A DNA stretch of 64,000 bases from Roseomonas sp. (GTDB lineage: Bacteria > Pseudomonadota > Alphaproteobacteria > Acetobacterales > Acetobacteraceae). Of the stretch, positions 59,888 through 64,000 are shown piece after piece (position 1 is the first letter of the stretch; the number at the start of each line of letters is the position of its first letter). Where the stretch lies: the NCBI GenBank assembly GCA_020249265.1, contig JADCGA010000011.1, positions 62,001 to 126,000 of the forward strand. The letters run 5' to 3'. The notes under the pieces were generated by a model. It did no database searches. It had not been told where the DNA came from and saw only the letters and a program-made list of their open reading frames with translations. Made by a program: the position numbers and the translations under genes.

Positions 59888-60594
59888 GCGCCGGCCTTGG
59901 GTTTGGGCAATAGCCCCGCCACTTGCCGCGCCGCCGCGCCGGGCAGCCGCGCCAAAGCGCCCTGCCCGCCCGCCGCATAAACCGCAATGGCGCGCAGTAG
60001 ATCGCGCAATTGGCCAATCGCCGCCGAATCAAAGGGCAGATAGGCGCCCCCGGTCAGCCGCGCGATTTGCCGAAACACCGCCCCCGCCACCGGATCAGCG
60101 CCTTCGTGGAAGATGAAGGCCTGTGTGCCGCGCAGGCCAAGCTCCCCTGCCGTGTGGCATAGCGCATCGGCATTTTCTTCCATCGCATCGCCGATGAAAA
60201 TCAGCGCGCGGATGCGGCCTTGTTTCGTTTCCGCCAGCGCATGATCCAGCACTGCCTGGATTTGGGTTTTGCCACCCAGGCAGGAAACGCCAGATAAGCG
60301 CCGCGCCAAATCCTGCGCATCCTGCAAGAAGGGTGTCGCGCGAAATTCGCCAAAGCCACGATAATAGGCAAGCGATAGCGCAAGCCCGCCAATACCCTGC
60401 GCCGCTTGCAGCATTTCGGCGGTGAGGCCCGCTGCTTGGTCCCAGGTACGCTCCCGCGATGCGGTGGCGTCAATGGCAAAAATCAGCCGCGCGATGGTGT
60501 TGGGCGCAGGCCGCAACGCCGGCACGCGGGCCGCCTGTTCCAGAAAGGCGGCCACGGCGGCAGACGGGGCGCGCGGGGCGGGGGGTTTGCTCAT
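59884..60594 (-). CDS. VWA domain protein
   Basis: This is a 236-residue cytoplasmic protein with a von Willebrand A-like fold. The metal site occurs as FAIDATASR, where the usual DxSxS is DxTxS. SLAYYRGFGEF, the GKTQIQAVLDHAL loop and ALIFIGDAMEEN complete the fold. It may act in a protein complex with the adjacent J-domain protein, whose gene overlaps by 4 bases. ATG 60594 lacks a clear ribosome site; an ATG 14 codons upstream is possible. The family is widespread in Rhodospirillales without assigned function. Confidence 0.85.
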   Translation of the reverse strand: MSKPPAPRAPSAAVAAFLEQAARVPALRPAPNTIARLIFAIDATASRERTWDQAAGLTAEMLQAAQGIGGLALSLAYYRGFGEFRATPFLQDAQDLARRLSGVSCLGGKTQIQAVLDHALAETKQGRIRALIFIGDAMEENADALCHTAGELGLRGTQAFIFHEGADPVAGAVFRQIARLTGGAYLPFDSAAIGQLRDLLRAIAVYAAGGQGALARLPGAAARQVAGLLPKPKAGA

Positions 60595-60711
60595 TGGGGG
60601 GATGTGGGGGTGGGGCGGGCCGGTTAAAGGCCACAAGCGTTACCGCGGGCGGCAGCCCAATGCCCAAGCATTTTCAATGCTTGCCAATTGGCTGCTGCTC
60701 AGCCGCGCCGG

Positions 60712-61419
60712 TCAGACAAGAGGGCTCCGCAGCCAGGCTGCGTCTGTCGCCACCGTCACCCGGCGCAACCGCGCCACCACCGCGTCCAGCTCCTCCGGCC
60801 GAGCGGAGCTGCTGACCAAGGTCGCCAATATCGCTACCTGCCCATCCTTGAGCGCATGCTGTTCCCACCCCGCCACCGGGAAGCCGCCCGCCGAGAGCGC
60901 CTGGCTCAGCGCCTCCCGCGCTTCCACCACTGCTGGCTCGGGCACGGTGATGGCCACCTGGTAGCGCGCCTCAGCCGCTTGATCGCGGATCGGCAGGCGG
61001 TCAATCAGTATGCCGAGCGGTCGCAGCGCAGTGTTGCAGACAAGCACGAAGGCCGCGATCGCGATCGCCTGTACCGGTAGGTTAGCCCCTGCCGCCGCGC
61101 CCACAGCCGCCGAGCACCAAACGGTCGCCGCGGTGTTGAGCCCGCGGATCGTCCCGCCTTCCCTCAGGATCAGCCCAGCGCCGAGGAAGCCAACCCCAGT
61201 GACGACATTCGCCAGCACCCGCATCGCGCCATCGCCGCCGGCCATCTGGATGCCCAAATCCACAAAGGCCGCCGCACCAAGCGCGACCAGAACATTAGTG
61301 CGGAGCGAGGCTATACGCTCCCGATACTGGCGTTCTGCACCGATCACCGCACCAAGCAGCAGCGCGAGCGCCAGGCTGCCGGCGGTATCGGCGATACTTG
61401 CAAGGCTTTCGGGGATCAT
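60712..61419 (-). CDS. MgtC/SapB family protein
   Basis: This is a 235-residue membrane protein with five N-terminal helices of the MgtC family (LLLGAVIGAERQYRE, RTNVLVALGAAAFVDLG, VTGVGFLGAGLILREG, GLNTAATVWCSAAVG) and a soluble C-terminal ACT-like domain of about 85 residues. MgtC proteins act in magnesium-limited growth and ATP/membrane potential homeostasis. The ORF ATG at 61419 gives the full first helix. It is a single gene between the VWA and malic-enzyme genes. Confidence 0.92.
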   Translation of the reverse strand: MIPESLASIADTAGSLALALLLGAVIGAERQYRERIASLRTNVLVALGAAAFVDLGIQMAGGDGAMRVLANVVTGVGFLGAGLILREGGTIRGLNTAATVWCSAAVGAAAGANLPVQAIAIAAFVLVCNTALRPLGILIDRLPIRDQAAEARYQVAITVPEPAVVEAREALSQALSAGGFPVAGWEQHALKDGQVAILATLVSSSARPEELDAVVARLRRVTVATDAAWLRSPLV

Positions 61420-61524
61420 GCCGCAGCCAGCGGCGGGCGGCGGGTTTCCATTACCGCCACTGCCTTATCATCCGCAAAGCGCAGCCTGGTTTTCATCCGT
61501 GTTTTTACCTGGCCTGGAATGCTG

Positions 61525-63798
61525 TCACCCTACCTTATTCGCCTCGGCCACCGCCAACGCGGTCAGGTTCAAGATGCCGCGTGCGGTGACACTTGGCACC
61601 AGCACATGCACGGGCTTTTTCATCCCCAGCAGCAGCGGCCCCAATTGCAGCCCATCGGTCGCGGCCTTGGCCAGGTTGAAGGCGATATTCGCGGCATCAA
61701 TGCCGGGCATCACCAGTAAATTCGCCGCGCCAGTCAGCTTGCCATCCGGCACGGCGCGGTCGCGAATGGCCGGCACCAGCGCGGCATCGGCGTGCATTTC
61801 GCCATCCACTTCCAAGGCCGGATCACGCGCCTGGATCAGCGCCAGAGCTTCACGCATGCGCCGGGCTGATGGCGCATGGGATGCGCCAAAGGAAGAATGC
61901 GACAGCAACGCCACTTTCGGCTGCAAGCCAAAGCCGCGCACCTGTTCGGCGGCCAGTAGCGTCATTTCCGCAATCTGCGCGGCAGAGGGTTCCACGCACA
62001 GGTGTGTGTCCACCACAAACATATGTTCGCCATTGCGGGTAATCAGGCCGGATACCGCATAAACGCGCCCGACATCATCGCGCTTGCCGATGATATCCAG
62101 CACGTGATGCCACTGATCCATCCAATCCTGCGTGCCGCCGCACAGCGCGGCATCCACCAGCCCCGCTTCCAGCAATAGTGAAGCCGCAACCGCAGGGCGT
62201 GTGGCCACATGGCGCGCGGCAGCATCCGGCGGTACACCACGGCGCGACACCTTGCTGCGATACAGATCCACCAGCGGGCCGAAGATTTCCGTATCGCGTG
62301 AGGGATCAAGCACTTTCACGCTATCGCCGACCGACATGCGCAAGCCCAACGCCTCACAGCGCGCGGTGATCACATCGGCGCGGCCAATCAGATAAGGTTC
62401 GGCAATGCCTTCATCCAACACGGATTGTACGGCGCGGAGCGTGCGCTCATCCTCACCTTCCGCATAGGCGATGCGGCGCGGGCGCTTGCGCGCGGCTTCG
62501 AACACCGGGCGCATGAGGTTGCCGGAACGAAACACATTGCGTTCCAGCCGGCGGCGATAGGCGCTGAAATCCTCAATCGGGCGTGTGGCAACACCGCTTG
62601 CCATGGCAGCCCGCGCCACCGCCGGCGCCACTTCCAGAATCAAGCGCGGATCAAAGGGTTTCGGGATGATGTAATCCGGCCCGAAAATCGGTGCCTGACC
62701 GCCATAAGCCGCCGCCACAACTTCGGAAGCTTCAACGCGCGCTAAAGCGGCGATGGCATCGACGGCGGCGACCTTCATTTCCTCATTGATGGTCGTGGCG
62801 CCGACATCCAAGGCGCCCCGGAAGATGAAGGGAAAGCACAGAACATTATTGACCTGGTTCGGATAATCCGTGCGCCCCGTCGCCACAATCGCATCCGGGC
62901 GCGCGGCGCGCACCGCTTCGGGCAGGATTTCCGGCTCGGGATTGGCCAGCGCCAAGACCAAGGGGTTGGGTGCCAGCAGCTTCAGCCATTCCGGCTTCAG
63001 CACACGCGGCGCGGAAAGACCAAGGAAGATATCAGCGCCGGGCAGCGCATCCTGCAAACTGCGCGCATTCGTCTCGATCGCCCATTTGGCCTTGTAGGGA
63101 TCAAGATCATCGCGCCCCCTATGCACCACGCCGCCAATATCGCAGATGGTCACGTTTTCGCGCTTCAGGCCCATGGCGACCAGCAGATCAAGGCAAGCAA
63201 GCGCCGCCGCACCCCCGCCGGTATTGACCAGGCGCACATCTTCAAGCCGCTTGCCTTGCAGCAGAAGCGCATTCCGCACCGCAGCCGCCACAATAATCGC
63301 CGTGCCGTGCTGGTCATCATGAAAGACCGGAATGCGCATGCGTTCACGCAGCCGCCGTTCAACCTCAAAGCATTCAGGCGCCTTGATGTCTTCCAGATTG
63401 ATCGCACCGAAGGAGGGTTCCAGCGCGGCAATCACCTCGATCAGCTTGTCGGGGTCGCGTTCGTCAATTTCGATGTCAATCGAATCAATGCCGGCGAATT
63501 TCTGAAACAGAACCGCCTTGCCTTCCATCACGGGCTTCGACGCCAGCGCACCGATGGCGCCAAGGCCCAGCACCGCAGTGCCATTGGTAATTACCGCCAC
63601 CAGATTGCCGCGCGCGGTATAGTCAAAAGCAGCGCGCGGGTCGGCGGCTATCGCCTCACACGCGGCGGCGACACCGGGGGAATAGGCCAGGCCAAGGTCG
63701 CGCTGGGTTTCCATCCGCTTGGTCGGCGTGATGGAAAGCTTCCCGGGGCGGGGTAGCCGGTGGTAATCCAGCGCGGCTCTGCGGAAATCATCATCCAT
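61525..63798 (-). CDS. maeB: NADP-dependent malic enzyme with C-terminal phosphotransacetylase-like domain
   Basis: This is a cytoplasmic enzyme of 757 residues that decarboxylates malate to pyruvate with NADPH formation. The malic domain (1-~425) contains [29 protein letters not shown] (quoted as [12 protein letters not shown]), [13 protein letters not shown] and [15 protein letters not shown]. The C-terminal domain (~435-757) resembles phosphate acetyltransferase ([32 protein letters not shown]) but in MaeB-type enzymes is regulatory, binding acetyl-CoA. ATG 63798 follows AAGGG; starting at 63888 would run into the tRNA gene. It supports gluconeogenesis or NADPH supply. Confidence 0.94.
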   Translation of the reverse strand: MDDDFRRAALDYHRLPRPGKLSITPTKRMETQRDLGLAYSPGVAAACEAIAADPRAAFDYTARGNLVAVITNGTAVLGLGAIGALASKPVMEGKAVLFQKFAGIDSIDIEIDERDPDKLIEVIAALEPSFGAINLEDIKAPECFEVERRLRERMRIPVFHDDQHGTAIIVAAAVRNALLLQGKRLEDVRLVNTGGGAAALACLDLLVAMGLKRENVTICDIGGVVHRGRDDLDPYKAKWAIETNARSLQDALPGADIFLGLSAPRVLKPEWLKLLAPNPLVLALANPEPEILPEAVRAARPDAIVATGRTDYPNQVNNVLCFPFIFRGALDVGATTINEEMKVAAVDAIAALARVEASEVVAAAYGGQAPIFGPDYIIPKPFDPRLILEVAPAVARAAMASGVATRPIEDFSAYRRRLERNVFRSGNLMRPVFEAARKRPRRIAYAEGEDERTLRAVQSVLDEGIAEPYLIGRADVITARCEALGLRMSVGDSVKVLDPSRDTEIFGPLVDLYRSKVSRRGVPPDAAARHVATRPAVAASLLLEAGLVDAALCGGTQDWMDQWHHVLDIIGKRDDVGRVYAVSGLITRNGEHMFVVDTHLCVEPSAAQIAEMTLLAAEQVRGFGLQPKVALLSHSSFGASHAPSARRMREALALIQARDPALEVDGEMHADAALVPAIRDRAVPDGKLTGAANLLVMPGIDAANIAFNLAKAATDGLQLGPLLLGMKKPVHVLVPSVTARGILNLTALAVAEANKVG

Positions 63799-63838
63799 GA
63801 GGGCACCCTTACCCGGCAACACCCGAAAGAGTGAAATA

Positions 63839-63924
63839 TGGTGCGGCCAAGAAGATTCGAACTTCCACGGGGTTTCCCCCACCAGCACCTCAAGCTGGCG
63901 CGTCTACCATTCCGCCATGGCCGC
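63839..63924 (-). tRNA. tRNA-Leu (anticodon GAG), CCA encoded
   Basis: Read on the minus strand, the gene starts GCGGCCA and ends TGGCCGC-A-CCA, giving a perfect 7-bp acceptor stem. The anticodon stem CCAGC/GCTGG encloses the loop TTGAGGT, so the anticodon is GAG (codons CTC and CTT). A long variable arm follows (GGTGGGGGAAACCCCGT region), as expected for leucine tRNA, and GTTCGAATC gives the T loop. The 86-base length includes the encoded CCA. It lies 41 bases upstream of maeB on the same strand. Confidence 0.95.
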
Positions 63925-64000
63925 AAACCAGGTAGAAGGCGGGCGCTATAGCCGATGAACGCGCTGCCATCAACGCCCGCCCTTGAATGGGAAACCCTGC

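Noticed and set aside
63799-63888. Extended start of the malic enzyme at 63888
   Set aside because: The extension would be read through most of the tRNA-Leu gene and has no ribosome site, while 63798 has AAGGG at good spacing.

Overview
The window is high-GC, densely packed alphaproteobacterial chromosome. The gene content points to an Acetobacteraceae-type organism (Roseomonas, Roseococcus or Rubritepida-like): many Bug/TctC-type solute receptors, squalene genes hpnCDE, a C30-type carotenoid operon, an FNR-type regulator, a sox gene set and PleD. The genus is inferred from gene content only. No rRNA, phage, intact insertion sequence or CRISPR array was seen. One tRNA, tRNA-Leu(GAG), lies at the right edge.

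Layout. 1-2.6 kb: a methyltransferase, a polyprenol-phosphate type glycosyltransferase, an SMR-like small membrane protein and a DUF3574 lipoprotein, probably an envelope-glycan unit. 2.8-9.7 kb: an SDR, a lower-GC DUF4214-like methyltransferase, a secreted trypsin-like protease, a class III sirtuin coupled to a 52-residue proline-rich peptide gene, an MFS transporter running into a TRAP permease remnant, and a beta-CASP hydrolase. 9.8-21.9 kb: an FNR-type regulator with a FixK-like box, an HMG-CoA-lyase-like protein, and carboxylate catabolism and uptake genes (two Bug receptors, an Ldh-family dehydrogenase, a hydratase, a D-2-hydroxyacid dehydrogenase, an MFS carrier).

21.9-31.3 kb is the most coherent unit: seven minus-strand genes with mostly 4-base overlaps. 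In transcription order they are two CrtN/CrtP-type desaturase/oxidases, an acyltransferase, a glycosyltransferase, an HpnC-HpnD fusion, HpnE and an aldehyde dehydrogenase. Together they could make squalene from farnesyl diphosphate, desaturate and oxidise it to a C30 carotenoid acid, and glycosylate and acylate it. 31.4-38.8 kb: an acyl-CoA dehydrogenase, a sarcosine-oxidase-like flavoenzyme, small genes including a truncated PhzF start, a rhodanese, a Bug receptor and an OmpR-type two-component system with an 11-bp-phased operator.

39.9-48.4 kb: a sulfur oxidation locus with soxY, soxZ, soxB, a sulfide dehydrogenase pair (soxEF/fccAB), soxC, soxD and a class I cytochrome c, preceded by an Rrf2 regulator and a cysteine desulfurase. 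SoxA and SoxX are absent from the window. 48.4-64 kb: a gene-free 388-bp stretch that may encode a leader or small RNA, an alpha/beta hydrolase with a strong terminator, a fourth Bug receptor, a hexapeptide acyltransferase, PleD, a small lower-GC LysR/tautomerase block between two palindromic repeat clusters, and housekeeping-type genes (DUF1491, DMT exporter, DnaJ-domain protein, VWA protein, MgtC, malic enzyme).
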